Shown in pieces: positions 25,323-33,683 of a stretch of 64,000 nt of DNA; the stretch's first letter is position 1, and every line of letters begins with the position of its first letter. Under the pieces are notes generated by a model. The model worked only from the letters and a program-made list of their open reading frames with translations. It ran no database searches and had not been told where the DNA came from. The translations under genes were made by a program, and so were the position numbers. Source of the DNA: Promethearchaeota archaeon (GTDB lineage Archaea; Asgardarchaeota; Lokiarchaeia; Sigyniarchaeales; SOKP01); contig JABXKD010000002.1 in assembly GCA_013375475.1 (NCBI GenBank), forward strand, positions 1-64,000. The letters run 5' to 3'.

Positions 25323-25406
25323 TCCTATATTATTGACACTTCTGTATAAACAGAAGAAGAAATATATTGTAAAAACTTTTTTACGTGTTAACATTACACA
25401 AATTAA

Positions 25407-25416
25407 CTTTAAATAG
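25407..25416 (+). promoter_or_regulatory. TATA element for the Rab-like GTPase gene
   Basis: CTTTAAATAG is centred about 43 bases before the ATG at 25455, giving an expected leader of roughly 18 bases. It indicates the GTPase can be transcribed separately from the longin-like gene upstream. Confidence 0.4.
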
Positions 25417-25454
25417 AATTTTTATAATCTTTATCTGCAAAGATAATAATAATT

Positions 25455-25964
25455 ATGAAAAAAACAATAAAAGTCATAGTTTCTGGAGATGGTGGAGTAG
25501 GAAAAACCTCCTTTTTGAATCGTCTCGTTAACGACAGTTTTGACGATTATAGCGCATTAACAAAAGGCGTTGACTTTTATTCAAAAAGCATTTTTGTTAA
25601 TGGAACTGAATTTAATTTCATAATGTGGGACTTTGCTGGGCAAGATCGATTCAAAACACTGTTAAATGATTTTGTTGAAGGCTCTCTCGCCGCCTTTATT
25701 CTTTTTGATTTATCGAGAATTAATACCATAGAAAATGTGCATGATTGGATAATTACTCTAAAAACATTTGGACATATTCCTATTATCTTGATAGGGACTA
25801 AAAATGATTTAATTTCTCCTCCTGAATCTCAGCTTATCGATAATTATATCTCTGAAATTAAGCAAGAGTATGATAATGTAATGTCGTACATAAAAATATC
25901 TTCGAAGACTGGGGAAAATATTAGAAACGCATTCAAATTTTTAATAGGAAATCTGATTCTTTAA
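25455..25964 (+). CDS. Rab-like small GTPase
   Basis: A 169-residue single-domain GTPase. G1 is GDGGVGKTS (11-19), G2 is Thr36 in LTKGVDF, G3 is WDFAGQD (58-64), G4 is TKND (115-118) in place of NKxD, and G5 is SSK (149-151). The spacing and the TKGVDF/AGQ switches are Rab/Ras-like. There is no C-terminal cysteine, so membrane attachment by prenylation is not expected. The gene follows the longin-like/TPR gene, the most likely partner. The IlvE gene converges from the right with its stop 25 bases away. Confidence 0.9.
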   Translation: MKKTIKVIVSGDGGVGKTSFLNRLVNDSFDDYSALTKGVDFYSKSIFVNGTEFNFIMWDFAGQDRFKTLLNDFVEGSLAAFILFDLSRINTIENVHDWIITLKTFGHIPIILIGTKNDLISPPESQLIDNYISEIKQEYDNVMSYIKISSKTGENIRNAFKFLIGNLIL

Positions 25965-25988
25965 CTTAATCTGTTAATTAAAGAATTT

Positions 25989-27014
25989 TTAAACTTTCTC
26001 AATCCATCCAAATTCGTCATCGATCTCTAAACGTTGAATTCCTGTCAGGAGTTCGTATAGTTTTCGTGTAAATTCTCCTGGTTCTCCTTCACTAAACAGC
26101 CTTCTTTTATCGTCTAGTACGACAGATTTAATAGGAGTGACAACAGCAGCAGTTCCGGAACAAAAAGCTTCGGTACAGGAATCCTCAAACAGTTCCTTGT
26201 AAGATATGTCTCTTTCTTCCGTTTTCATTCCTATTTTCTTTGAAGCTAAGTCTAGTATTGATTTTCGAGTAATGCCCGGTAAAATTGTGCCCGCAGTTTT
26301 TGGAGTTACTAGCGTTCCATTAATCACCGCAAAGAAGTTAGCTGTTCCGACCTCGTCTATAAATTCGGAATGCACTGCGTCTAGAAAAATAACTTGAGCA
26401 AATCCCCTTTCCTTCGTCTCCTTCGCAGGTAACATAGACCCTGCGTAATTACAACAAGTTTTAGCCGCTCCAGTTCCCCCAGGGGCAGCTCTTGTATATT
26501 TTTTAGTAATTTCTAAATCGATACCTGTAAAACCTTCTGGAAAATAGGGTCCTACTGGAACCGCGAATATTATTATTTTGTATTCTTTCGCAGGTTTTAC
26601 TCCAACTATAGGGCCTGTTCCAATCATTAAAGGTCGAATATAAAGCGCTCCACCACTATCGTACGGTGGTATGTAATCCTCGTTAGCTTTCACTACGTCC
26701 TTTACGGCAGAAACAAAACTATCTGTATGATAAATTGGCATTAACAATCTTTCTGCACTATCGTTGAATCTTTTTGCGTTTTCTTTAGGTCGAAAAAGTA
26801 CAATTTCTCCGTTCTTAGCCCTTAAAGCTTTCATCCCCTCGAAAATTCCCTGACCATAGTTTAATACACAAGCCGCTGGTGAAATTTCAAAATTGCCGAA
26901 AGGTACTAATTTTCCTTTTTCCCATTTTCCATCTTCGTAATTTGAGACAAACATTTCTTTTGTTTCTATAAACTCGAAACCTAGAGAATAGTAATCTATA
27001 TCTTTAGCATCCAT
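25989..27014 (-). CDS. ilvE: branched-chain amino acid aminotransferase
   Basis: A 341-residue fold-type IV PLP enzyme that interconverts valine, leucine and isoleucine with their 2-oxo acids. Visible features are the YGQGIFEGMKALR motif, the Schiff-base lysine in GTGAAKTCCNYAGS, EVGTANFFAV, and SGTAAVVTPI binding the cofactor phosphate. The length and GGTGxxK pattern fit the longer type II (eukaryotic-like) group. AGGAA lies nine bases before ATG 27014, which decides this start over the upstream TTG. Its product 2-oxoisovalerate is the substrate of PanB, encoded at 28234-29109. Confidence 0.93.
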   Translation of the reverse strand: MDAKDIDYYSLGFEFIETKEMFVSNYEDGKWEKGKLVPFGNFEISPAACVLNYGQGIFEGMKALRAKNGEIVLFRPKENAKRFNDSAERLLMPIYHTDSFVSAVKDVVKANEDYIPPYDSGGALYIRPLMIGTGPIVGVKPAKEYKIIIFAVPVGPYFPEGFTGIDLEITKKYTRAAPGGTGAAKTCCNYAGSMLPAKETKERGFAQVIFLDAVHSEFIDEVGTANFFAVINGTLVTPKTAGTILPGITRKSILDLASKKIGMKTEERDISYKELFEDSCTEAFCSGTAAVVTPIKSVVLDDKRRLFSEGEPGEFTRKLYELLTGIQRLEIDDEFGWIEKV

Positions 27015-27140
27015 AAATATCAATTCCTTGTTTATTATATCAGATTTATTTAATGAAGAGTATACTAAAAAATTTTATTGATAAAAATCAGTATATCAAC
27101 AGTCTTTAGAAAATCAATAAAAATAAATAAAAAAAACAAG

Positions 27141-27150
27141 ATTTATAAAT
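27141..27150 (+). promoter_or_regulatory. TATA element for the second Rag-like GTPase gene
   Basis: ATTTATAAAT lies about 50 bases before the ATG at 27196, between divergent ilvE and the GTPase gene. The spacing predicts a leader of about 25 bases. Confidence 0.45.
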
Positions 27151-27195
27151 TAATTTGAGAAAATGTCTAAAGGTAAAAGTTAACACTCAAGAGCT

Positions 27196-28140
27196 ATGAC
27201 CGAAAATCCTCGAATATCAAACGAATTTAAAATAGTTATTGCAGGATTAGATAACGCAGGAAAAACAAGCGCTTTAATAGCGTTAAGACAAAAATATAAT
27301 TTCTATGAACGAGTAAAAAATTTAAAACCCACCATCAAAATAGATTACAGCTCCTTCAAGTTCCTTAAAACCTTCCGTATTAATCTCTGGGACATGGGAG
27401 GGCAAAAAAAATTTAGAAAAATTTACATTAATAATCCTATTTATTTTGAAGATACCGATTATATTTATTATCTCATAGATATGCAAGATGAAATCAAATT
27501 TGAGGAAACCATAGAATATCTTCACGAATTACTTGAAATCTATAGAACTTTGAGTTATTCTAATGAAGTAATAATATGTTTTAACAAATTTGATCCCCAG
27601 TTTAAAAGTAGTGTAGAATTTTTAGATCGAGCGAATATGATTAAAAATTTGATTATATCGCAAAATAAGGATATTAAATTTGAATTTTATAATACATCAT
27701 ATTACGACATCTCATCAATTTCGCAAGCTTTTTCTCATTCGTTAAATAGCTTATTAAATTTAGACGATGTAGATGACGGATTAAATAAGTTAGTAAAAAA
27801 TTTTAATTGTAGATATGCAATTTTATACACAGATTCGGGTATAATTATATCTGACCATTACATAGACACGATGGATATAAGAGAGTTTGAGGAGAAAATA
27901 AGTCGTAAGATTAGCGAAAACCTCGAATTTTTTCAGAGGTTAAAGGATGAGAACGTTAATATAGATGATAGATTAGCTTTTTCAAACGATAAAGCTGATT
28001 ATGTAAAAAAATTTTCAATCTTATCTGAGAATAAAGATAATACCTTCTACATTGGAGTGAGTACGACATTAAGTAAGATTAATGAAATTAAGACTGAATT
28101 AGAAAAATTAAGAAATGTTTTACAAATGAGTTTTACTTAA
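27196..28140 (+). CDS. Rag/Arf-like GTPase with a C-terminal roadblock-like domain (second paralogue)
   Basis: A 314-residue GTPase. G1 is GLDNAGKTS (17-25), G2 is Thr46 in KPTIKID, G3 is WDMGGQ (65-70), G4 is NKFD (130-133) and G5 is TSYY (167-170). Residues about 195-310 (NFNCRYAILYTDSGIIISD) form a roadblock-like domain as in the paralogue at 17233-18198. This member has a canonical G4, the other HKYD. The two could pair through their C-terminal domains as RagA/B with RagC/D or Gtr1 with Gtr2 do, which is inference. It is monocistronic with its own TATA element, 93 bases before panB. Confidence 0.88.
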   Translation: MTENPRISNEFKIVIAGLDNAGKTSALIALRQKYNFYERVKNLKPTIKIDYSSFKFLKTFRINLWDMGGQKKFRKIYINNPIYFEDTDYIYYLIDMQDEIKFEETIEYLHELLEIYRTLSYSNEVIICFNKFDPQFKSSVEFLDRANMIKNLIISQNKDIKFEFYNTSYYDISSISQAFSHSLNSLLNLDDVDDGLNKLVKNFNCRYAILYTDSGIIISDHYIDTMDIREFEEKISRKISENLEFFQRLKDENVNIDDRLAFSNDKADYVKKFSILSENKDNTFYIGVSTTLSKINEIKTELEKLRNVLQMSFT

Positions 28141-28233
28141 ACTTACATACTTCCTCTCGATATCGATTTCTTTAACACCTTTTATTTTTCCCATAAACAA
28201 AATATTTTTCTAAAATATAACGCTACTTTACAT

Positions 28234-29109
28234 ATGGCGCTTCAAAAAATGACGGCTAAGAAAATCATCGAGAAAAAAAAGCAGGGAGAAAAAATTGTTA
28301 CCATAACCTCGTACGATTATTCATTTGCTAAAATTGTAGATGATTGCGGGATAGATTTAATTCTCGTCGGCGATTCCCTTTCCATGGTAGTTCTTGGATA
28401 TAAAAATACGTTATCAGTTACGATAGACGAAATGATTCACCACACTAAAGCAGTAGTTAGAGGGGTGTCGAATTCTATGGTCGTTGGCGATATGCCCTTT
28501 TTATCTTACAAAATCGGGATCAAGGAGGCAGTAAAAAATGCGGGAAGGTTTATTCAAGAAGGTGGCGCGGAAGCTGTCAAAGTTGAGGGCGGAGCTAAAA
28601 TATGTCCGACGATAAAAGCTATGATCGATGCAGATATACTAGTGATGGGCCACATAGGACTAACACCTCAGGCAGTATATAGATTTGGTGGGTTCTTAGT
28701 ACAAGGAAAAACCGTAGAGGCCGCCAAAAAGTTAATAATTGACGCTAAAAAATTAGAAAAAACAGGTGTATTTTCAATCGTGCTTGAGAGCGTACCCTGG
28801 CAAATTGCAAAATTAATAACAAAGTCGTTAGACATTCCTACCATTGGTATTGGTGCTGGTCCGTATTGCGACGGGCAAATATTAGTTATAAATGATATGT
28901 TGGGGCTATTCACAGATTTTAAACCGAAATTTCTCAAGTATTTTGGGAATATTGGTACTTCCGTTCGAGAGGCTATAAATAACTATAAAAGCGAGGTAGA
29001 AGGAGGAGTATATCCCGATGCTGAACACTCCTACGAATTTCCAACAGAAGACTTGAATGAGATTGAAAGTTGGTTTGAAAGTGTTGAAATTGAAAAGGAA
29101 CTAAAGTAA
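28234..29109 (+). CDS. panB: 3-methyl-2-oxobutanoate hydroxymethyltransferase
   Basis: A 291-residue TIM-barrel enzyme that adds a hydroxymethyl group from methylenetetrahydrofolate (or an archaeal pterin) to 2-oxoisovalerate, making ketopantoate for coenzyme A. Mg-binding and catalytic residues are visible: Asp47 in VGDSLSM, Asp86 in VVGDMPF, Glu118 in VKVEGG and the general base Glu185 in VLESVP. Other family motifs are MGHIGLTPQ and [14 protein letters not shown]. The length is typical. ilvE and mfnA, which can supply the two halves of pantothenate, are within 5 kb but on the other strand. Confidence 0.95.
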   Translation: MALQKMTAKKIIEKKKQGEKIVTITSYDYSFAKIVDDCGIDLILVGDSLSMVVLGYKNTLSVTIDEMIHHTKAVVRGVSNSMVVGDMPFLSYKIGIKEAVKNAGRFIQEGGAEAVKVEGGAKICPTIKAMIDADILVMGHIGLTPQAVYRFGGFLVQGKTVEAAKKLIIDAKKLEKTGVFSIVLESVPWQIAKLITKSLDIPTIGIGAGPYCDGQILVINDMLGLFTDFKPKFLKYFGNIGTSVREAINNYKSEVEGGVYPDAEHSYEFPTEDLNEIESWFESVEIEKELK

Positions 29110-29377
29110 CTCCAATGGTAGCATAATCAAACAACCAAATATAATGAATGAAAAGTTGTGTAAGATTTTTTAATGATTTTTATTTTTATACAAGTGATTA
29201 TGCCCTCGAAATATATTCAAAATACCTTTTCATTAGGCAAAAAGAATTTGGAAAATAAGATGTAAATTATCCAAAAGTATAATTAAATAAATTTTTATTA
29301 ATAATAATAACATAAGAACTTTGTTTGATGTTTTGTTCTTAAAAATTAAGACCGAATAAATTAATGGAAGATTCAAA

Positions 29378-31135
29378 ATGGCTGATGATTACGATTACCT
29401 TTTTAAATCTATTGTTGTAGGTGATGGGGGTGTTGGTAAAACAGCTCTTACACTCCGTTTTTCAAAAGGATTCTTTACAGAAGATTATAAAATGACAATT
29501 GGGGTAGATTTTCACGTAAAAACAATTTCAATAGATACTTCTGAAGGGGCCATTAAGTGTAAACTCCAACTCTGGGATACAGGTGGTCAAGAGCGATTTA
29601 GTTCGATAAGACCGATGTACTATAGGGGATCGTTAGGGACAATACTTGTTTTCGATCTCACAAATTCCGCGAGTTTTGAACATTTACCACAATGGATAGA
29701 GGAAGTTAGAGCAAACATAAAAACTGAGATTCCGGTGGTGCTCGTTGGAAATAAAAGCGATCTACTCAACCAGAGAGCCGTTTCAGCCGAGGAAATTGGT
29801 AGATTTACAAACGATTTTAACTTGTATTATATGGAAACTTCAGCTAAAACCGGTAATGGAGTAGGTGATTGTTTTTATATTCTTGCGTGTTTAATGATAG
29901 GACAAGGTGTTCCTGAGCAATTGGTTGCAAACAAAACTGTTTATGCTCCAGGACAAGTACTTGAAGAAAAGGGTAAAATACCCTCAAAAGAGTTGCCTTC
30001 TAGCAAACCCCAAGATGAATATATCGCCCCGCCTGTTCCAGAACCCGCTCAATTCTTAAACGAACAACCTGAAATCGAATATGAGGCTCCGCCAGTCCCC
30101 GAACCGAAATTGACTAAACTAGTGGAACTTCCTTCTTTTTTTGAATCTGAAAAGGAAATTGAATACGAAGCTCCACCTGTTCCCGAACCAAAACCTGAAA
30201 CGGAACCGCAATTCATTCCCGATATCTCAATTCCTGAACTAACCGAAATTGAATTTAAAACTCCAGATGAAATTTTGATCAAAGAAACGATAAAATCCGA
30301 ACTTGAATCCTTAACCAGCGACGATACGGTCTATAAACCAAAAACAATTCCTTTTACTAACGCTCCAGAACCTGCACCACCTCCCAAGGAGTTTCAAAGC
30401 CCTCCCTCGGAAAGACCAAAAGAAAGCACTCCAATTCATACTCCATTTCGCGTAATTAAAAGGGAAGAACCTACGAAACCTCAACCTACATCAATAACAT
30501 TTGAACCTAGCCCCAAACCACAACCAGACTCTATAAATAGATCACCACTTTTTCAAACCCAAACACCTCCAGGATCTACTTCTGATTCGCTTATCGATTA
30601 TATGCCTCAAACAATTATATCAAAAAAGGAGAAGAAAAAGAAAGTTAAGGAACAAAAGAAGCAAGATAAAGAAAAAGCAAAGATTGAGAAGGAAAAAAAA
30701 ATATCTGAAGAACGGGAGAAACAAGAGAATTTAATTAAAGCTATGAAAAAATCGAAAAAAGAAAAACAAACTGAACCTAAAAAAACCAAACCGTCATCAC
30801 CCCCTACTGTTAGCGAACCCAAAGTTGGGATGGATTCCTTATTTCAAACTCTTAGCCAAAGAACTGAAGTAGAATCTCAGGATCAGAGCGTTCCTTTTAT
30901 GTATTTTACAGGAGAAAGGAAAACTAAGGAAGAGGGGGCGTCTAAATTAAGAATAATTCCTAATGTAGCGGATGTTGAAGCCGATTCTAATTCTTTTACA
31001 GCGTTTACGTCTGCTCAACAAGTAGAAGAAGAAAAACCAAAAAGTAAATCCAAAGATCTTTTAATTTGTGAACAATGTGGATCTATTTTATCCTCTGATT
31101 ATGCATTTTGTAATAAATGCGGAAATAAATTATAA
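29378..31135 (+). CDS. Rab GTPase fused to a proline-rich, charged and zinc-ribbon tail
   Basis: A 585-residue protein. Residues 1-180 form a full Rab GTPase: G1 GDGGVGKT (15-22), G2 Thr40 (MTIGVDF), G3 WDTGGQERF (66-74, Rab-like except Gly for Ala), G4 NKSD (125-128), G5 ETSAK (153-157). Residues 185-400 are proline-rich and probably disordered, with three APPVPEP repeats (217-223, 237-243, 265-271) that look like SH3- or EVH1-type ligands. Residues 416-466 are a lysine/glutamate-rich coiled-coil-like stretch. The end is a zinc ribbon (CEQC at 564, CNKC at 578). This reads as a switch plus recruiting tail. No prenylation site is visible. It converges on the zinc-ribbon gene at 31175. Confidence 0.9.
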   Translation: MADDYDYLFKSIVVGDGGVGKTALTLRFSKGFFTEDYKMTIGVDFHVKTISIDTSEGAIKCKLQLWDTGGQERFSSIRPMYYRGSLGTILVFDLTNSASFEHLPQWIEEVRANIKTEIPVVLVGNKSDLLNQRAVSAEEIGRFTNDFNLYYMETSAKTGNGVGDCFYILACLMIGQGVPEQLVANKTVYAPGQVLEEKGKIPSKELPSSKPQDEYIAPPVPEPAQFLNEQPEIEYEAPPVPEPKLTKLVELPSFFESEKEIEYEAPPVPEPKPETEPQFIPDISIPELTEIEFKTPDEILIKETIKSELESLTSDDTVYKPKTIPFTNAPEPAPPPKEFQSPPSERPKESTPIHTPFRVIKREEPTKPQPTSITFEPSPKPQPDSINRSPLFQTQTPPGSTSDSLIDYMPQTIISKKEKKKKVKEQKKQDKEKAKIEKEKKISEEREKQENLIKAMKKSKKEKQTEPKKTKPSSPPTVSEPKVGMDSLFQTLSQRTEVESQDQSVPFMYFTGERKTKEEGASKLRIIPNVADVEADSNSFTAFTSAQQVEEEKPKSKSKDLLICEQCGSILSSDYAFCNKCGNKL

Positions 31136-31174
31136 TTTTTAAACAATGAAATAGATCTTTTTTATTTGAATCTT

Positions 31175-31903
31175 CTAAAGATTTTTACCACAGATGGGGC
31201 AAGTGCTCCACAGTTTTTTGATCTTTGAATTACAATATGGACATATTTTTAAATCTGGATCTATTTGAGTTTGAAGCTTTCCAAAAATAGTTAAATTATC
31301 CTCTTCACGATAGGTTTTTGGTTGTGGTGGGGGTTGAATCGAAGGTTCGCTTAAATTATTGTTAGGTTCTAGCATCGAGTTATTTGTCAAATCTGGTGGC
31401 TCGTTATATTCGCTCTTTACCGTATCTTGTTGTGAAAATCGTCGATCTCCTTCTGATTCTTCTATAGGAATGCCAACTTCATAATGGAAATAATTTCCCT
31501 CGTTATTTTCAATTACAACCTCACCATGAGCTAGTAATACTTCAATGTAATAGATAATAATAGAACCCATTGGAACTTCAGCTATTTCTGCTATAAAATA
31601 ATCTAATTCGTGTTCCATTTGCAATCGATACCACGATTTTCCACGATCAGCACTAAATATGAGCAGAACCCTTTCTAAGATATTGTTGAAATCATCTTCT
31701 GTTATTTTAACAACAATTTTAATAGTTTTTTTTAGTATACCCTTTTGCCCTAAAGCTTCTTCTGCTTTAGTAGCATCCCACGCTGTTCCGCATTTAGGGC
31801 AATTCGTAAACCAATTTGGGTATTCGAACATGCAGTTAGTGCAGTTTTTCGTAAAATAGCGGGTGGTTTTTATTCCAAATGTTTTTTTTTTATCTTTTCC
31901 CAT
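31175..31903 (-). CDS. protein with zinc ribbons at both ends and a beta-sandwich core
   Basis: A 242-residue protein. It has an N-terminal zinc ribbon (C21, C24, C35, C38), then a likely Ig- or FnIII-like beta domain at about 55-145 (LLIFSADRGKSWYRLQM, then IAEVPMGSIIIYYIEVLL). A disordered proline- and asparagine-rich linker (about 155-205) leads to a C-terminal zinc ribbon (CPYC, CPIC). Its linker plus terminal ribbon mirrors the tail of the convergent Rab fusion gene 39 bases away. Function unknown. A regulator or effector of that GTPase is a reasonable guess but unproven. Confidence 0.7.
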   Translation of the reverse strand: MGKDKKKTFGIKTTRYFTKNCTNCMFEYPNWFTNCPKCGTAWDATKAEEALGQKGILKKTIKIVVKITEDDFNNILERVLLIFSADRGKSWYRLQMEHELDYFIAEIAEVPMGSIIIYYIEVLLAHGEVVIENNEGNYFHYEVGIPIEESEGDRRFSQQDTVKSEYNEPPDLTNNSMLEPNNNLSEPSIQPPPQPKTYREEDNLTIFGKLQTQIDPDLKICPYCNSKIKKLWSTCPICGKNL

Positions 31904-32020
31904 TCTCCAATCAGTTCTAAAGAGGAATTTTACCCTAATAATCTTATATAAAATATTAAATTACTTTCCGACTAATAAATATATTTCAGACGGATATATA
32001 AAAAACTAAATTCTTACTTA

Positions 32021-33196
32021 TTATAATTTTAGTTTTTTTACAATTTTTTCTAAATCAATAGCAAAATTAGATAAATGGTCTCTCTTTACATGAGGCATTA
32101 TCACAACTCTAATTAAATTAAAATCTAGGAATTTCCCTAACATCCAATTATTATTACGTAATGTTTTTTCGAGTTCACATATACTATCTCCATTTTCCGT
32201 GGTGATCCCAACCACATTCATAACGGGATCCGCAGCTAATTTTACACCGCGAATTTCAGAGATCCTTTGTGCTAAATATTTAGTTTTATCCATACATTTC
32301 GAAACAATCTCATTAAAACCTTTAATTCCTAAATACTTTAATACTACCCAAAAGGCTATGATTGAAGCTCCTGGTCTAGTCCCAACAATATGAAAGTGTT
32401 TAAATGATCCTCCCGCTAAATATGGAATTTCAAAACCTGTTTTCTGTAATATTGAAGAGTCTTTAACAAAATAACCACCAGAAGGAATTATTCCTAAACC
32501 CATTTTATGAGGATCAGCAGTAATTGAATCTACAGAGTTTATCGAAAAATCCCATGGAGGAACCTGATAACCTAACCTTTTAAGAAAAGGCAAAACAAAA
32601 CCTCCGAATGCGGCATCAATGTGAAAAAAAATATCTTTACCTTCAACAATTGTACCTATATCTTCAATTGGGTCAATTAAACCTAATGAAGTTGTGCCCG
32701 CAACTCCAACAATAGCACAAGTATTTTTATTAATTAATGTTTCAAGATGATTTAAATCAACTTCGTAATTCTCTAATAATTTTACCTTTCTCAGTCTAAG
32801 GTTTAACAAATCAGCTGCTTTATCAAAAGAAATATGAGCAGAAATTGGAACTACAACTTCCGGATTTTTAATATCAGATCGCAAATTTCTGGCAATCCTC
32901 ATAGCTATCAAATTTGCTTCAGACCCGCCAGTAGTAAATGTTCCTATAATGTTTTTATTTCCAAATAAATCCCCAATTTCAGAGATTAGTTCATCCTCCA
33001 ATGCAGCAGTACCTGGGAATAACCCGGGATCTCCTAAATTCTTAGAAATATATTTAAGATAGATTTCTTTAGCAAAATCTAATGGCTCTGTGCACATTGA
33101 TCCCAAAATTGAGCCTGAATCGTAGGAAAAATCTTTCTCAAGCTTTTTTTCCAACAAATGAAGTATATCTCGTTTCTCTAGACCGTCTTCTTCCAT
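32021..33196 (-). CDS. mfnA: MfnA-type tyrosine/aspartate decarboxylase
   Basis: A 391-residue group II PLP decarboxylase. Cofactor residues are visible: FTTGGSEANL, His121 in SAHISFDKA, Asp194 in HIDAAFGGF and the Schiff-base Lys231 in ADPHKMGLG. Archaeal MfnA proteins decarboxylate tyrosine for methanofuran, or aspartate to beta-alanine for coenzyme A (the role shown in Thermococcus). With panB and ilvE close by, the aspartate role is favoured here, but sequence alone does not decide it. On the same strand, mazG and the ribonucleotide reductase gene lie upstream. Confidence 0.9.
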   Translation of the reverse strand: MEEDGLEKRDILHLLEKKLEKDFSYDSGSILGSMCTEPLDFAKEIYLKYISKNLGDPGLFPGTAALEDELISEIGDLFGNKNIIGTFTTGGSEANLIAMRIARNLRSDIKNPEVVVPISAHISFDKAADLLNLRLRKVKLLENYEVDLNHLETLINKNTCAIVGVAGTTSLGLIDPIEDIGTIVEGKDIFFHIDAAFGGFVLPFLKRLGYQVPPWDFSINSVDSITADPHKMGLGIIPSGGYFVKDSSILQKTGFEIPYLAGGSFKHFHIVGTRPGASIIAFWVVLKYLGIKGFNEIVSKCMDKTKYLAQRISEIRGVKLAADPVMNVVGITTENGDSICELEKTLRNNNWMLGKFLDFNLIRVVIMPHVKRDHLSNFAIDLEKIVKKLKL

Positions 33197-33327
33197 TTTT
33201 GAAAGTGAATACTTAATTATTGTTATAGTTTCCTATAATTCTAAAAAAGATAAAGCTTAAAAAAATAAAAGTTTTACAAATCAGATTTGTATAAGTAGTA
33301 TTCTAATAAAAATGGTAAAATTGATGC

Positions 33328-33645
33328 TTAAACAAATCTTTTTGAATCTCTTTTAGTATATTTTTCAATTACAAGGTTTAATTCGTTGTTCAAGTCAATT
33401 TCATAATAATTTGCGATGCAAAGGATGGCAAAAATTACATCTGCGAGCTCTTCGCCTATTCCTGTTGAACTATCGTTAGGCTTTTTTGGTTTAATTCCCT
33501 CCAGGAAATTTAACTCCTTAGCTAATTCACCTACTTCTTCCACTAATGCACTAAACATAGAAAGAGGAGGCCAGTAACCACCATGATTTATAATCCATTT
33601 ATCAATTTTTTTTTGAAACTCTTTGAGCGATAAATCTTCTTCCAT
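33328..33645 (-). CDS. MazG-like nucleotide pyrophosphatase
   Basis: A 105-residue all-alpha NTP pyrophosphohydrolase with the MazG metal signature: EEVGELAKELN in the second helix and GEELADVIFAI in the third. Such enzymes clear non-canonical or excess (d)NTPs. It lies 38 bases downstream of the anaerobic ribonucleotide reductase gene on the same strand, so production and clean-up of deoxynucleotides are probably co-expressed. The length is normal for the single-domain type. Confidence 0.88.
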   Translation of the reverse strand: MEEDLSLKEFQKKIDKWIINHGGYWPPLSMFSALVEEVGELAKELNFLEGIKPKKPNDSSTGIGEELADVIFAILCIANYYEIDLNNELNLVIEKYTKRDSKRFV

Positions 33646-33683
33646 AAATAAAGTAAGACACTGGTATATTTATTATCAGTGAA

